The notes: generated by a model from the letters alone, not told the origin. A DNA stretch of 64,000 nucleotides from Verrucomicrobiaceae bacterium (GCA_024232965.1 JACKQF010000002.1:248001-312000), one strand, 5' to 3'; positions 45,001-52,777 are shown, numbered from the stretch's first letter. A program made the numbers and translations.

Positions 45001-46242
45001 TTCGGTTTCGATGCGGCTGTAATAGACATCGCGCTCAGCCAAACCGTTGCCGATCAGCACGATGCGCTCACCCTTTGCTGGCGGCGCGACGTTTTGATCG
45101 CGCTTGGCTGTGGCGGCGGGAGGCTCATCGCGGAAGCCGTGAGGGCCACCGTCACCGCTGTTGTCTGGGCGGACTTTTTCCTGCACCTGGGCTGCCTTTT
45201 TCTTCTGCTCTGGCTTACCCGCCTTGCCTTTAGCATCAGCGGCTGGCAATCCAGTGGCAGGGCTCTTGCCCAGCACGTAGTCATCGGGCCGGAGATTGCG
45301 ATTCTTATAAAAGTCCTTCTGGCCGATCGCGCTGTAAGGGGTAGGAGCAAACGGATCGACAACCGTGACGTCCGCTTTCTGGGGCACCTGCATCCCGGTC
45401 AGGTGAAAGGCCGCATTCACGATCAAGCGGCGCAGATCTTCATCGGCGAAATCGACGGAGGCACCCAAAGTCGTGCAGAAGGACTTGCCCTTCGCACTGC
45501 CGTTCGGAGCCGTATATTCACGCATCCAAGCCAGCGGCATCATGGGATTGTTCTTCGGCCCATCGATGGCCTTTGATGCCGGGTCCAGCGACTCCGTCAC
45601 CGCACCGCGCAGCAGGATCGTGGCCGCGTTTTGATCGAGGTTGGCGATCCCATAGACATCGGTCGTCGCAAAGATTTCGCCCACTCCACGCAGCACCTCA
45701 TTGGCTGCATTCGCACTCTCAACGATGCCGCGTGTGCCCTGAACCTTGTGCTGGCCGTGATGGTTCACCCATTTTTCGCCAAGGATCTTCAGCCCAAACT
45801 CCGCCCACTTGAAGTCACCCGTCGTCGCACTGCCAGAGAAGGCATGAGTGGAGGTGCGGAAGCCGATCACTGGTTTACCAGCATTCAAGAAAGCCGCGAA
45901 GTGGGCGATCTGATCCTCAGGAAGCTGGCGGAAGCGAGTACCAATGATCAATAAATCCGCCGAATCCAGTGCCGCAGTGCCCGGGATGTTCTTTTGGTAA
46001 TTTGAATCGATGTAACCGCCGTCGGGATTGATCGCGAAGAGCACCGTGCAATCAAAGCCATGCCGCTGACTCAGGATCTTTGCCAGCATGGGGCAAGTTT
46101 CCTCCGTCCGGTATTCTTCATCGCCAGAGACGAGAACGATCTTTTTGCCATTGGCCGTGCCTTCTTTGGCAGGGATGTGCAGCCAATCCGCGGCCAGCGC
46201 GGACGAACTGAGGAGGGCGAGTGTCAGTAGTGTGTACTTCAT
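42025..46242 (-). CDS. Giant secreted ThuA - SGNH hydrolase - PVC heme-binding - cytochrome c protein
   Basis: I start this at the ATG at 46242, giving signal peptide MKYTLLTLALLSSSALAA and 1405 residues. Four modules follow. First, a ThuA-like domain (KKIVLVSGDEEYRTEE). Second, an SGNH/GDSL-type hydrolase (RIVLIGNGLAERDVYYSRIE with GYNESFDGP). Third, a PVC-type membrane-bound-dehydrogenase beta-propeller domain (YKVELFASEKEFPNLANPMQ, NKGRLWVATMPTYPHY, RPVDLEFAPDGSLYVIDWHN). Fourth, after HEAT-like repeats, a cytochrome c domain with heme motif CVTCH and a candidate axial methionine in PMTPFGG. The charged linker (KAGKPEQKKKAAQVQEKVR) separates module one from module two. It probably oxidises a sugar or alcohol and passes electrons to its own heme; the substrate is unknown. 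Confidence 0.85.
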   Translation of the reverse strand: MKYTLLTLALLSSSALAADWLHIPAKEGTANGKKIVLVSGDEEYRTEETCPMLAKILSQRHGFDCTVLFAINPDGGYIDSNYQKNIPGTAALDSADLLIIGTRFRQLPEDQIAHFAAFLNAGKPVIGFRTSTHAFSGSATTGDFKWAEFGLKILGEKWVNHHGQHKVQGTRGIVESANAANEVLRGVGEIFATTDVYGIANLDQNAATILLRGAVTESLDPASKAIDGPKNNPMMPLAWMREYTAPNGSAKGKSFCTTLGASVDFADEDLRRLIVNAAFHLTGMQVPQKADVTVVDPFAPTPYSAIGQKDFYKNRNLRPDDYVLGKSPATGLPAADAKGKAGKPEQKKKAAQVQEKVRPDNSGDGGPHGFRDEPPAATAKRDQNVAPPAKGERIVLIGNGLAERDVYYSRIETELTLRYPDQALIFRNMGHVGDTPGFRPHPSRVSQWAFPGAEKFHPDKDVHHGKGFFPTPDQWLTHLKADTIVAFFGYNESFDGPSKVANFEAELDAWVQHTLSKAYNGQAAPRLVLVSPIAYENQSAVRDLPDGHKENANLILYSGAIENVAKKHGLTFIDLFSPTNELYTKSDKPMTTGGFVPNEEGYKVVAELLATGLYGHQSRVSKADPELVNAAVKQKDYFWNSDYNLVNGVHAYGQRYNPFGPQNYPDEVQKTREMTALRDTVIHEVAAGKKTDLTVDDSKTHALPEVPTNYQPSVKNGSKEYLYGEDAVKSLTVPEGYKVELFASEKEFPNLANPMQLSFDNKGRLWVATMPTYPHYRPGDALPNDKILIYEDTDGDGKADKETVFADKLHLPIGFEFAPEGVYLSQEPNLELMRDDNGDDKADSREIILGGFDTHDTHHAIGAYTADPSGAFIMCEGVFLHSNIETPYGPVRCVDGGFFRYSPQRGMLERTAQLQIPNPWGAVFDRWGQDFFLHTSGTSVNWMLPVEVKPAFGSKTPSTPDLVPKGESVRPTSGLEIVSSRHFPDEVQGDLILCNAIGFLGIKQHQIQDDGTGWKTTFRQNLLQSSDGNFRPVDLEFAPDGSLYVIDWHNVLIGHMQHNARDPLRDHVHGRIYRITYPSRPLVKPAEVAGASIETLLNNLTLPELRTRYRTRRELRGRDPKEVLPAVKAWAATQTDVHAKLEALWTTWGLNQADEGLLREMLASSDFHARAAAVRVLRYNTHRIADHVALLEKAAADEEGRVRLEAVVAASWLPDTEAAKKIVAIASSKPLDVWSEGAAKTAMDRLNGVVEVEKPEFAELPAPAHLDEAGKKQYLIGQKIYFREGHCVTCHQPTGKGLDPAFPSIEKSPWVMGDNERLIKVAMYGLMGPLEINGKKYDGQVPMTPFGGMLKDEEIAAVLTFVRNSFGNQAAPIQATEVQKVRAANPGRMMFYNTEQLLKEHPFPK

Positions 46243-46339
46243 GGTTAAAAAAACAGGCGCGTGTGATATACCGCACTCGGGCGGGAAACCGGACAAAAAA
46301 ATTTGATTTTCACCAAAAGCAGCCGCCCGGCACACGCTG

Positions 46340-47845
46340 CTACCCGTGGCTCACCACCTCAAAAGCATACCCCATGGCCAGGAGCGCAGCCTCAGACCAA
46401 GCAGCGCCTATGAACGACAGCCCCACCGGCAAGCCCTCCACCTGACCCATCGGCACCGTCAGATGCGGATACCCGGCCACGGCAGCAGGCGTGGAGGCCA
46501 CACGGATCCGTCCATCACCGGATTCGAGATCAATCGGTCCCGTCGGATCATTCGTGGGGCAAATCAGCGCGTCAAGCCGATGCCTGGCCAGTGCGAAATC
46601 GATCCCCTCGGCGCCAGCCAAGCGAAGCGCCTCGGCACGAGCACGTCCTCCGTTATCGATTGCCTCCGGGGTGTTCAGCGACTCCGCGAACATGAAAAAC
46701 TCCTGCCCAAACCAGGGCATCTCCTCGTCCCGGTGCTCCTCATTAAAGGCGATGACATCCGCCAGTGACACGATGGACCCACCGCGAGCGGAAAGATAGG
46801 CGTTTAGATCCCCGCGCAGCTCTGACAGCATTGCGACCATGCTCAACCGACCGAGATCATTTTGATGAGGCAACTCAACGGTGTCGACGACCTCTGCCCC
46901 GGCGTCACGCAGCGCTTCCAAGGCCTTTTCAAAAACTGCCCACACCCCAGCATCACTCCCGGCGAGGTCACGCACCACCCCCAACCGCCGTCCCTTCAGA
47001 CCGTCTTCATTCAGCATCGCGGTATAGTCTGCCGCGCGACGCTCGTCCGCCTCCCGCGTCTGCGCATCCTCGGCATCCATGCCCGCGATGACGTTCAGCA
47101 AAAGCGCTGCATCACGCACAGTCCGCGTCATCGGCCCGGCGGTGTCCTGCCAATGCGTGATCGGCACGATGCCAGTTCGGCTGACCAGCCCCACCGTCGG
47201 CTTCAGACCCACGATTCCGCAGGCGCTCGCAGGGCTGACAATCGATCCATTCGTCTCCGTCCCCAATGCCCCCGGCACATAACCCGCCGCCACGGCTGCC
47301 GCCGATCCCGAACTGGACCCGCTGGCGCTGTGAGTCAGTCGCACCGGATTGCGCGTCAGGCCACCGCGCGCACTCCAGCCGCTGGTAGATTTTGGCGAGC
47401 GGATGTTGGCCCACTCGCTGAGGTTCGTCTTGCCCAGCAAGACCATGCCCGCCTCGCGAATTCGTTTCACCACAAAGGCATCCCTCGTCGGCTTTGATCC
47501 AACCAGGGCCAGCGATCCCGCCGTGGTCAGCATAGCATCCGCAGTGTCCATGTTGTCCTTCACCAAAATCGGCAAACCCTGCAAAGGTCCAGCCGCACCT
47601 TTGGCGACGCATTCCGCAGCGATCCTCTCCGCGTCAGGATTCACCTCGATCACCGCCCGGATGCCGAGGCCCACTCGATCCATGGTGTCAATGCGCCCCA
47701 GGCAATGCCACGTGATCTCCACCGCATCGCCCGCCTTTGCCAGTGCTTCATAGTTCATCGCTGGATGCCAGTCTGTGATCGATGCGGACCGCCGACATCC
47801 CGCCACTGCGGCGATGCTGAGAGGGATAAAGGTGCGGCGCTTCAT
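46340..47845 (-). CDS. Exported amidase (amidase signature family)
   Basis: A 501-residue amidase-signature enzyme. The ATG at 47845 gives MKRRTFIPLSIAAVAGC, a twin-arginine-like signal ending in a lipobox cysteine, so the protein is probably a lipoprotein. The catalytic Ser-cisSer-Lys triad is visible: Lys in LPILVKDNMDTAD, the serines in ASGSSSGSAAAVAAG and GTETNGSIVSPAS. It would hydrolyse a carboxamide or similar bond outside the cytoplasm; the family includes GatA-like and broad aliphatic amidases, and the substrate is not readable. It lies between the FecR-LamG gene (71 bp) and the giant heme protein gene (97 bp), all on one strand. Confidence 0.88.
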   Translation of the reverse strand: MKRRTFIPLSIAAVAGCRRSASITDWHPAMNYEALAKAGDAVEITWHCLGRIDTMDRVGLGIRAVIEVNPDAERIAAECVAKGAAGPLQGLPILVKDNMDTADAMLTTAGSLALVGSKPTRDAFVVKRIREAGMVLLGKTNLSEWANIRSPKSTSGWSARGGLTRNPVRLTHSASGSSSGSAAAVAAGYVPGALGTETNGSIVSPASACGIVGLKPTVGLVSRTGIVPITHWQDTAGPMTRTVRDAALLLNVIAGMDAEDAQTREADERRAADYTAMLNEDGLKGRRLGVVRDLAGSDAGVWAVFEKALEALRDAGAEVVDTVELPHQNDLGRLSMVAMLSELRGDLNAYLSARGGSIVSLADVIAFNEEHRDEEMPWFGQEFFMFAESLNTPEAIDNGGRARAEALRLAGAEGIDFALARHRLDALICPTNDPTGPIDLESGDGRIRVASTPAAVAGYPHLTVPMGQVEGLPVGLSFIGAAWSEAALLAMGYAFEVVSHG

Positions 47846-47916
47846 GGATGGCGGAGCAAACCATAGCCACCCCGCCAATCAACCGCGAACCCATCCCGGA
47901 GATCCAGCGATTTCCC

Positions 47917-49431
47917 CTACTTGATTAGCTGCGCGATTTCAGCGCTGCTCAACGCACGATCCCATAGCGCGAACTCATCCATCGCACCGCTCAGGTGGCG
48001 GATAGCGACACCGCCTTGATTGCGGCGATCACTCCAGTTGCCCAGTTCAGCGACCCCCAGCTTCAACGGTGATGCATCCTTGAGCGGGAGTCGCGCGATC
48101 AGTTCTCCGTTCGCATAATGCCGGGCCTCTTGTGTTGATGGATCAAAGACCACCGCCAGATGCGTCCAGCGCCCGAGCCGCTCCGGCGTAAAGAACACCG
48201 CCGTATCGTAGTCCGCATGTTTGACGCTGCCCCGCCCCGCCACCCCGAGCCGCACCTTGCCCTCGCGAGTGATCTGCCAGTGCACCTTGCGGTCCCCCCA
48301 ACTTTCCGACATAAACAGCGAGTTGAATGCACGATCCAATCCGTTCACCCGCACCCAGACCGACATCGTCAGCGCCGCAGTCTCGCCAGGGACATACAGC
48401 CGCACACGATCGCTCACATTGCGAAATTCCAGAGCGCGCTTACCCGACCATCGGCCCTCCGTCCACGCCGCACCGACGATGCTGCCGTCCTCGATCAAGC
48501 CACCGTTCAGAGCGTGATTGTGCAGCGATCGTGCCCCTTCATCGTCCTGGAAATCAAAGCGTAGCTTCAGTCCGGCATCCCCATTTAGCTTGGCACTCCT
48601 AGCCAACCAGCTCTCAAACTGCGACCGCTGCGACTGCTGGCTGCGCGCATCGATTTCATTCAGGGAAGCAAAGTTAGACGCATTCGCTGCCAGCATTTGC
48701 CCCTTGTCGGCGAAAGCCATCGCCTGCCCCTGCTTCAGCGATTGCATGGCCTCGGAGGCCTGATGCAGTTCCACCTCGCCCTTGAAGACGTGGACCTCCG
48801 CGCTGGCATCATTGACATCGAGCCCAAACTCCGTGCCCAGATCCACGACCGTGCCCTGCGGCGTATTGATCCGAAACCCCTTTGCCTGCGGCGGCACGTG
48901 CGCGCTCAGCTTGCCCCGCGTGCAGGTCGCCTCGCCCGACGAGATCAACCGAAACTCCGCCGGCCCCTCGATCAATACCCGCGCGCCCTGGTAAAACTCG
49001 ATTTGCGCGATGCCAGACCTCAGCTTCAGCAACCCAGGGGAAAGCGGCGTTCCCGGCGTGATCGCCGTCGATTCCCAATCCAGATTCACACCGCGAGTCA
49101 GCACCGCCACCGAGGCCGTCGTCTCTTCCTCCTCCACCTTCAGCAAGGGCTGCAGCAGCCAGGTTCCCGCCAGAGTGATGCACGCCGCCATCGCCGCCAC
49201 ACTCGTCACCGTAGCAAAGGTAAAGCGACGCTTCGGCAGCAACACCGGCGCAGGGGCGGGCACCACCGCGAGCGGCTTCGTCTCGCGCAGCATGGTATCC
49301 ATCTCAAAGTGCTGCAAAAGCCGCTCGCCCAACTCCGGCTGCGCCAAAATCATCTCATGCAGTTGCGCCGCCTCCGTCTCCGATAGGGTCCCTTCCAGAT
49401 AGTGCTGGATCAGCGTATCCGTCTCAAGCAT
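47917..49431 (-). CDS. FecR-domain anti-sigma-like protein with LamG domain
   Basis: A 504-residue membrane protein. The N-terminal cytoplasmic part (MLETDTLIQHYLEGTLSETE) resembles anti-sigma N-termini, one helix lies at residues about 74-94 (FATVTSVAAMAACITLAGTW), and the FecR domain has GLLKLRSGIAQIEFYQGARV, FRINTPQGTVVDLGTEFGLD and VHVFKGEVEL. Residues about 290-500 form a LamG/concanavalin-like domain (ALTMSVWVRVNGLDRAFNSL and EFALWDRALSSAEIAQL). It overlaps the sigma-factor gene by 8 bp, so it probably senses an extracellular ligand, perhaps a glycan, and regulates that sigma factor. This layout is characteristic of PVC bacteria. Confidence 0.84.
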   Translation of the reverse strand: MLETDTLIQHYLEGTLSETEAAQLHEMILAQPELGERLLQHFEMDTMLRETKPLAVVPAPAPVLLPKRRFTFATVTSVAAMAACITLAGTWLLQPLLKVEEEETTASVAVLTRGVNLDWESTAITPGTPLSPGLLKLRSGIAQIEFYQGARVLIEGPAEFRLISSGEATCTRGKLSAHVPPQAKGFRINTPQGTVVDLGTEFGLDVNDASAEVHVFKGEVELHQASEAMQSLKQGQAMAFADKGQMLAANASNFASLNEIDARSQQSQRSQFESWLARSAKLNGDAGLKLRFDFQDDEGARSLHNHALNGGLIEDGSIVGAAWTEGRWSGKRALEFRNVSDRVRLYVPGETAALTMSVWVRVNGLDRAFNSLFMSESWGDRKVHWQITREGKVRLGVAGRGSVKHADYDTAVFFTPERLGRWTHLAVVFDPSTQEARHYANGELIARLPLKDASPLKLGVAELGNWSDRRNQGGVAIRHLSGAMDEFALWDRALSSAEIAQLIK

Positions 49432-49957
49432 GCGCGTGCCCTCCCCGGTTCATGGCCTGATGGATGCAATCGCGGAGCTTTTCCCGCACTCGAGACAAAG
49501 CCCGGCAAACCGTATCCGCCTTCATGTTCACCTGCCCCGCAATCTCCGGTGTGCCGATGTCATTGTAGTAGTAGAGCGTCACCAACTCGCGACTCTTCTC
49601 TGGCAGCTTTTTCAGGCAATCACGCAGCGCACCGATCTCCTCCTCGTAACGCGGCGGTGCTTCGCGCTCTTCCGCGAGGAGGCGGATGTGATCTGCCAAC
49701 TTCTGCACGACCTCCGGCTGTTGCCGAGTCCGTTCCCGCCACTGTCGCATGGCAATGTGGCGCGTCATCGTCGCCAGCAGGGGCCGCGCATCCTTGCTCA
49801 GATCCCACTGCGATTCCTTGGCCATGAACTCCAAGAAAACCTGTTGAGCGATGTCCTCCATCAGCCCCGGCCAAGGCGCATACTTCAGCGCAATGCCTTT
49901 CACAAAATCGTGATGGCTCAGGAAAATCTGCGCTGCGTGGGTTTCGTTGCTGTTCAT
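49424..49957 (-). CDS. ECF RNA polymerase sigma factor (Rhodopirellula/Verrucomicrobium-type)
   Basis: A 177-residue ECF sigma factor. Region 2 reads FVKGIALKYAPWPGLMEDIA with FLEFMAKESQW and TMTRHIAMRQWRER; region 4 reads LKKLPEKSRELVTLYYYNDI and the helix-turn-helix GTPEIAGQVNMKADTVCRAL. No long C-terminal extension is present. Its stop overlaps the FecR-LamG gene start by 8 bp, indicating coupled expression of a sigma/anti-sigma pair. The likely regulon includes the downstream amidase and heme-protein genes, but no recognition motif was identified. Confidence 0.88.
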   Translation of the reverse strand: MNSNETHAAQIFLSHHDFVKGIALKYAPWPGLMEDIAQQVFLEFMAKESQWDLSKDARPLLATMTRHIAMRQWRERTRQQPEVVQKLADHIRLLAEEREAPPRYEEEIGALRDCLKKLPEKSRELVTLYYYNDIGTPEIAGQVNMKADTVCRALSRVREKLRDCIHQAMNRGGHAHA

Positions 49958-50078
49958 GCCGTTGCCACTATCTCACGCAAGAACCCCAAACCGGACAGAA
50001 GATTTTACAAGATCCGAAAGAAGCACACTGCCTCGGAGAAACAACATTGGAGCTCGCTCCTGATCCCTTGAAGATTGG

Positions 50079-50264
50079 CTATCGCTTTGCCCCGTAGAAC
50101 GTGCAGCCCAGGGCAACAGCAATCGTAAACCAAGCCACCATGATGAAGCCATTCGATAGTTGATTGCCACTCGCGTACGCCCAAAGTCCCACAAGTCCAA
50201 AAAAAGCCACCAACAGAACTAAAGTTCTCTTCAGGTAAGGCCAGGCTGTTGGCGGGTGGTTCAT
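50079..50264 (-). CDS. Small two-helix membrane protein
   Basis: A 61-residue protein starting MNHPPTAWPYLKRT. Two hydrophobic segments, LVLLVAFFGLVGLWAYA and FIMVAWFTIAVALGCTFY, suggest a hairpin in the inner membrane. No signal, motif or recognised family was found. It is separate from the sigma-factor gene (121 bp between them) and has no visible terminator. A longer frame upstream (from 50312) is possible. It could be a real small protein or an ORF of chance; the clean helices favour the former. Confidence 0.5.
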   Translation of the reverse strand: MNHPPTAWPYLKRTLVLLVAFFGLVGLWAYASGNQLSNGFIMVAWFTIAVALGCTFYGAKR

Positions 50265-50417
50265 GCTGGGACGAAGGGAGGAGAAGAGGATATAATCGTC
50301 GCGTGCCTGCAACCATTTGATAATTCACATCATTCCCCATCATTGCGAAGTCTTCTTCGTATACGCTGGAACTTTGAATGCGTTTTGCAGTTCCTTGCCT
50401 CGCTCCGAAAAGTTTGA

Positions 50418-50630
50418 TGTGCCAGGCACCGAATAAAAGCGGTTAACCTCAAGGTAGACCATCTCCGCACCATCATTTTTTTTCAAGCCATCGAGCAACT
50501 GGGCGACAAATTCGGCCAAGAGATGCTCTCCCAATTCCTCGACACACTCGCCGCCAATCAAATCGACACCGAAGCCAAAACCCTGATGCAAGAAGAGTAC
50601 GCCGCCGGATTCGAACTCCCAGAGGTGTGA
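50418..50630 (+). pseudogene. Orphan coding fragment without start codon
   Basis: On the plus strand this frame is open for about 70 codons, from just after a TGA at 50415 to a TGA at 50628, but has no plausible start near its beginning; the first ATG is deep inside (near 50523). From about 50460 it has strong protein-coding codon bias (C or G in third positions) and reads as the end of an acidic helical protein, QAIEQLGDKFGQEMLSQFLD and AKTLMQEEYAAGFELPEV. I do not recognise the family. A minus-strand ORF across 50340-50645 also exists, but its distal part is antisense to this. It is best read as the C-terminal remnant of a gene lost upstream. Confidence 0.4.
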
Positions 50631-50673
50631 GGAGCGGGCCCGCACCGTCCCGAAGATTGTCTTTCTCTATCGT

Positions 50674-50778
50674 CAAATGAAAGAAACCGACAGATTCCTT
50701 TCATTCTGATCCACAAATCGGCAGCCACTTTCGGTCTTTAGCCCCAAATTAAAGAAACGATGCCATTTCTTTAATTTG
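50674..50778. repeat. Two related hairpins in tandem
   Basis: Hairpin 1 pairs AATGAAAG (50676-50683) with CTTTCATT (50698-50705). Hairpin 2 pairs CAAATTAAAGAAA (50745-50757) with TTTCTTTAATTTG (50766-50778), a perfect 13-bp match with an 8-nt loop. The left parts of the two are direct repeats (CAAATGAAAGAAACCGA and CAAATTAAAGAAACGA), and each is soon followed by TCCAC. They are much more AT-rich than the surroundings. They could be paired operators or the ends of a small mobile or palindromic element. Confidence 0.55.
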
Positions 50779-50781
50779 TGA

Positions 50782-51171
50782 GTCCACCTCCAGCAGGTCC
50801 GAGAAAACGGAGATTGGGAAGCCTGGCTCGCCTTCTTCCTTCGCGGAGTCAAGGAGACCGGAGAGGACGCGGCCTTCACCGCCCGCAGGCTCTGGACAGT
50901 CTTCCGGGAGGACCGCGCCAAGCTGCACTCTCTGCCAGGTGCGACAACTTCGCTTCTCCAGGCCCACGAGCAACTCCAGAGGGTCCCGCTCCTCTCAGCC
51001 TCCAAGGCGGCCGACAAAATGAGAGTCTCCCTGCCAACGGCCACCAAAGCGCTTCATCGCCTCCAAAACCTCGGCATCGTGCGCGAGATCACCGGCGGCA
51101 AATACGGGCGGCTCTACGCCTACGACGCCTATCTCTCCATCCTCAGCGAAGGCACTGAGCCGCTGCGGTGA
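50782..51171 (+). pseudogene. C-terminal remnant of a Fic-family protein
   Basis: The frame from 50782 to the TGA at 51169 reads as the C-terminal third of a Fic-type (AMP-transferase fold) protein. The visible blocks are HLQQVRENGDWEAWLAFFLR, then TARRLWTVFREDRAKLHSLP, then a winged-helix region LPTATKALHRLQNLGIVREI with GRLYAYDAYLSILSEG. The catalytic Fic motif (HPFxxGNGR) and everything N-terminal are missing. An in-frame TGA lies at 50779, immediately before, and no ATG/GTG/TTG start is near. Homology begins almost exactly where the 13-bp inverted repeat ends (50778), suggesting the gene was cut by recombination or insertion there. Such Fic proteins are often toxins or regulators. Confidence 0.75.
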
Positions 51172-51317
51172 ACCAGCATCGGCATCGATTCAAGTTCAAA
51201 CCCATGGCGGGCGTCAGGCCCTCTGGAAACGCGTGCTCCATTCCCTCAGGGTTCCTACCGCGAGTGTGTGGGATAACCATCCGCCACACCTCCCCACCGC
51301 ACCGAGAGACCAAACAA
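51172..51317. other. Intergenic sequence after the Fic remnant
   Basis: The stretch between the Fic stop and the end of the DUF1501 gene holds no convincing ORF, hairpin or repeat. With the upstream remnants it makes about 1 kb of probably decayed DNA. Confidence 0.4.
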
Positions 51318-52661
51318 TCACACCAACTCCTTCAAAGGCGCGCCGCCATCGACGATGTAGATGGGGCGGCCTTGATGGTCGTTGTAGGTGGTGTTGAGGG
51401 GCACTCCCATGTGCTGATAGATGGTGGCGGCGAGGTCTGCAGGGGTGACGGGCCGCTCGGCGATTTCTCCGCCGTCTCTGGAGGATGCGCCGATGACCTG
51501 ACCGTGGCGGAAGCCGCCGCCGGCGAGACACATGGACATGACATAGGGCCAGTGGTTGCGGCCATCGCTGCTGCCTTGGGTGCCGAGCGTGGGCGTGCGA
51601 CCGAACTCGCCCATGGCGATGACGAGGGTGTCGTCCAGCATGCCGCGCTCCCCCAGATCGCTGACAAGCGTGGTGATGACGTGATCAAAGACGGGCAGCA
51701 ACGGGCGCAGGCCGTTCCAGATGCCGCCGTAGGGCGGGATGTTGTCACCGTGATTGTCCCAGGTACCGGAGGCGGAGTGGTTGCTGAGATCAATGGTGAC
51801 GAAGCTGGAGCCGCGTTCGACGAGACGGCGCGCGAGCAGAGCCTGCTTGGCCCAATCGTGATCGCCATAGCGGTCGCGTACTTTTTGCGGCTCTTTGGCG
51901 ATGTCAAAGGCATCCTGGGCTCGGCCTCCGGCGACCATATCAAAGGCGGTGGCGGAAAAGCTGTCCATGGCCTCCATCATGCCGCTGGCATCGAGGTCGC
52001 GGCGCAGGGAATCCATCTGCTGGTTCAGGGTGTGCCGGGATTCCAGGCGCTCCATGGTCAGGCCTTTGGGAAGTTGAAAGAGCTGGCTAGCGACGGCGCC
52101 ATTGAAGGGATCATACTGCGTGCCGAGATAACCGCCCCAGGCAACATGAGCGCGCGACTTGAGGTTCAGCACGACGTAGGGCGGCATGCCGGGATGATTG
52201 GGGCCGCGTTCTTTGGCAATCACGGAGCCAAAGGCGGGATAGAGATGCCCCTTGGAATTGATGCGTGGCGCGGCGGCACGATTGGCCGTCTGCATGACCA
52301 TGTTCGGTTCGTGATTGCTGTTCCGGCAATCGACGGAGCGGATGATCGTAAACTTATCCAGCATGGCAGCCTGCTTCGGCAGATACTCGCAGATGCGCGT
52401 GCCGGGCAGCTTGGTGGGTATGGTCTTGAAGGGGCCCCGGATCTCGCTGGGCATGTCCGACTTGGGGTCCCAGGTGTCGATGTGCGATGGGCCGCCGGTC
52501 ATCCACAACAGGATGACGGACTTGTTTGAAGAGACCGCCTTTCCCGCCGCACGCAGCTCCACCAACCCTGGCAATGTCAACCCGCCGATCCCCGCCAGGC
52601 TGGTCTTTAATACCGAGCGCCTGCTATGAACCACCACGCCATCCCTGACCCGCGGGTTCAT
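51318..52661 (-). CDS. DUF1501 twin-arginine exported protein
   Basis: About 447 residues from the ATG at 52661 (MNPRVRDG; an ATG two codons earlier is equally possible). The Tat signal is SRRSVLKTSLAGIGGLTLPG. The mature part has the DUF1501 pattern: SVILLWMTGGPSHIDTWDPK, TIPTKLPGTRICEYLPKQAA, MPPYVVLNLKSRAHVAWGGY, GEFGRTPTLGTQGSSDGRNH and YQHMGVPLNTTYNDHQGRPI. These secreted proteins of Planctomycetes and Verrucomicrobia have an alkaline-phosphatase-superfamily fold with sulfatase-like features and are usually paired with DUF1553/DUF1549 cytochromes; no such partner is here. Function is unknown. Confidence 0.88.
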   Translation of the reverse strand: MNPRVRDGVVVHSRRSVLKTSLAGIGGLTLPGLVELRAAGKAVSSNKSVILLWMTGGPSHIDTWDPKSDMPSEIRGPFKTIPTKLPGTRICEYLPKQAAMLDKFTIIRSVDCRNSNHEPNMVMQTANRAAAPRINSKGHLYPAFGSVIAKERGPNHPGMPPYVVLNLKSRAHVAWGGYLGTQYDPFNGAVASQLFQLPKGLTMERLESRHTLNQQMDSLRRDLDASGMMEAMDSFSATAFDMVAGGRAQDAFDIAKEPQKVRDRYGDHDWAKQALLARRLVERGSSFVTIDLSNHSASGTWDNHGDNIPPYGGIWNGLRPLLPVFDHVITTLVSDLGERGMLDDTLVIAMGEFGRTPTLGTQGSSDGRNHWPYVMSMCLAGGGFRHGQVIGASSRDGGEIAERPVTPADLAATIYQHMGVPLNTTYNDHQGRPIYIVDGGAPLKELV

Positions 52662-52777
52662 GAACATGAACGCGTGGGGATCGCTGTGACCTGCGCATGG
52701 CGACTCCGGATCTGGCATCGGCAGTCATACGCTGACGGGGATGCGCGTCTAGCCAGCGAAGTTCGCAGCGCAGAATC

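Noticed and set aside
44392..45576. A 394-codon plus-strand ORF inside the large heme protein gene
   Set aside because: It is antisense to the ThuA and SGNH modules, which are real by motif content.
50340..50645. A 101-codon minus-strand ORF next to the small membrane protein gene
   Set aside because: Part of it is antisense to a frame with strong coding bias, and no family is recognisable. The distal part could be real, but the evidence is too weak.
51168..52529. A 453-codon plus-strand ORF opposite the DUF1501 gene
   Set aside because: The DUF1501 frame has a Tat signal and family motifs; the plus frame is glycine/alanine-rich with no recognisable domain and overlaps the Fic stop.
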